Of a DNA stretch of 64,000 bases, positions 63,501-64,000 are shown piece after piece. The stretch's first letter is position 1. Every line of letters starts with the position of its first letter. Source of the DNA: Gymnorhina tibicen (Eukaryota; Chordata; Aves; Passeriformes; Artamidae); contig VXAZ01002496.1 of assembly GCA_013399875.1 (NCBI GenBank), forward strand, positions 310,001-374,000, in the 5' to 3' direction. The notes beneath the pieces are model-generated. The model was not told where the DNA came from. It did no database searches and saw only the letters and a list, made by a program, of their open reading frames with translations. Position numbers and translations under genes: made by a program.

Positions 63501-64000
63501 TGTTAAACTCCTGCTCCTACTGCAGACAGCCAACCATATTATATTTTGATTTCGTGCAAAAGTGAGGCAGAATAAGTAAAAATGTTCCATGGAACCAGGG
63601 AGAAGACAGGGGGGTACAGTGAGGCAGGGCAGGTGTGTCACCGACTTATTAACAATTAAATGTTGCATATGAGAACAAGCTCTCTCACACTGAACGTGTT
63701 TAGACTGTGAATTAGTCTGCAAGCAGAAGGAGTGAAAGCCCTGTTGCTGAGGTCACTTAAAAAGGGCGGCAGCCTTGTGCCCCTCAGCCCTGTGCTGTGA
63801 ATGCCTTGGGCTCTGCTCCGGGACCTTGGGGATTTGGAGAGCAAGTTTAAGGTGTTTCCAGCTGCAAGTTCTGCCGCTGCCTGCTGCAGGGAAGGTTGTG
63901 CAGATGTATGGGTTTTTTGGGTTTTTTCTGAGCAACATGTTAACATAAAATGCTGGTGAAAATGAACACACTGAGCAAAGAATTACGGTGGATGATGACT
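60553..64000 (+). other. RFX4: RFX4 intron 4 (partial)
   Basis: Intronic sequence follows the GTAAGT donor to the window edge. The 151-codon minus-strand frame at 62148-62603 is not recognisable and is discussed as a finding. A four-unit TGC tract lies at 61921-61933. I looked for the exon that should start with the IIRQQFPQL block of the DNA-binding domain and did not find it. Confidence 0.85.

Overview
The window is vertebrate nuclear DNA, most likely from a bird. It carries two protein-coding genes, both on the + strand and both cut by the window edges. The first is the 3' end of POLR3B, the second-largest subunit of RNA polymerase III. The second is the 5' end of RFX4, a winged-helix RFX transcription factor. 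I recognised both by translating individual exons. Every exon junction I call is GT-AG, and the codon phases add up across every junction within the window. The same order and orientation (POLR3B then RFX4) is known from the human 12q23 region. A bird is suggested by the compact introns, the sparse repeats (mostly very old relics) and one solo LTR that resembles an LTR family I know from avian genomes.

Layout. 1-17955: five terminal coding exons of POLR3B (229 codons, counting split codons), four complete introns, one partial intron, and a 3' UTR of about 0.4 kb. 17956-25590: intergenic DNA with no recognisable gene; it holds a MIR-like SINE relic and a pair of diverged copies about 1.7 kb apart. 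25590-31680: a large, interrupted CpG-rich domain around the RFX4 promoter and first coding exon (28322-28364). 28365-64000: RFX4 introns 1-4 with coding exons 2, 3 and 4 (RFX4 residues 1-105, ending inside the DNA-binding domain). Intron 2 contains a separate GC-rich island with a SOX-POU-like composite site. Intron 3 contains the solo LTR, flanked by a perfect 5-bp target duplication.

The two genes are functionally independent as far as the sequence shows. POLR3B is a housekeeping enzyme subunit. RFX4 has the large CpG domain, TATA-like core promoter and homeodomain/SOX/POU-type motifs expected of a developmentally controlled gene. Almost every other open reading frame in the window is a chance frame in GC-rich or intronic sequence.

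I found no bacterial-style system, CRISPR array, tRNA or rRNA. The observations most worth checking are a 74-codon out-of-frame ORF that begins 11 bases before the RFX4 start and stays open through exons 1-4, the SOX-POU site in intron 2, a palindromic ancient repeat inside the POLR3B 3' UTR, and a LINE-like relic at 6.2-6.6 kb.
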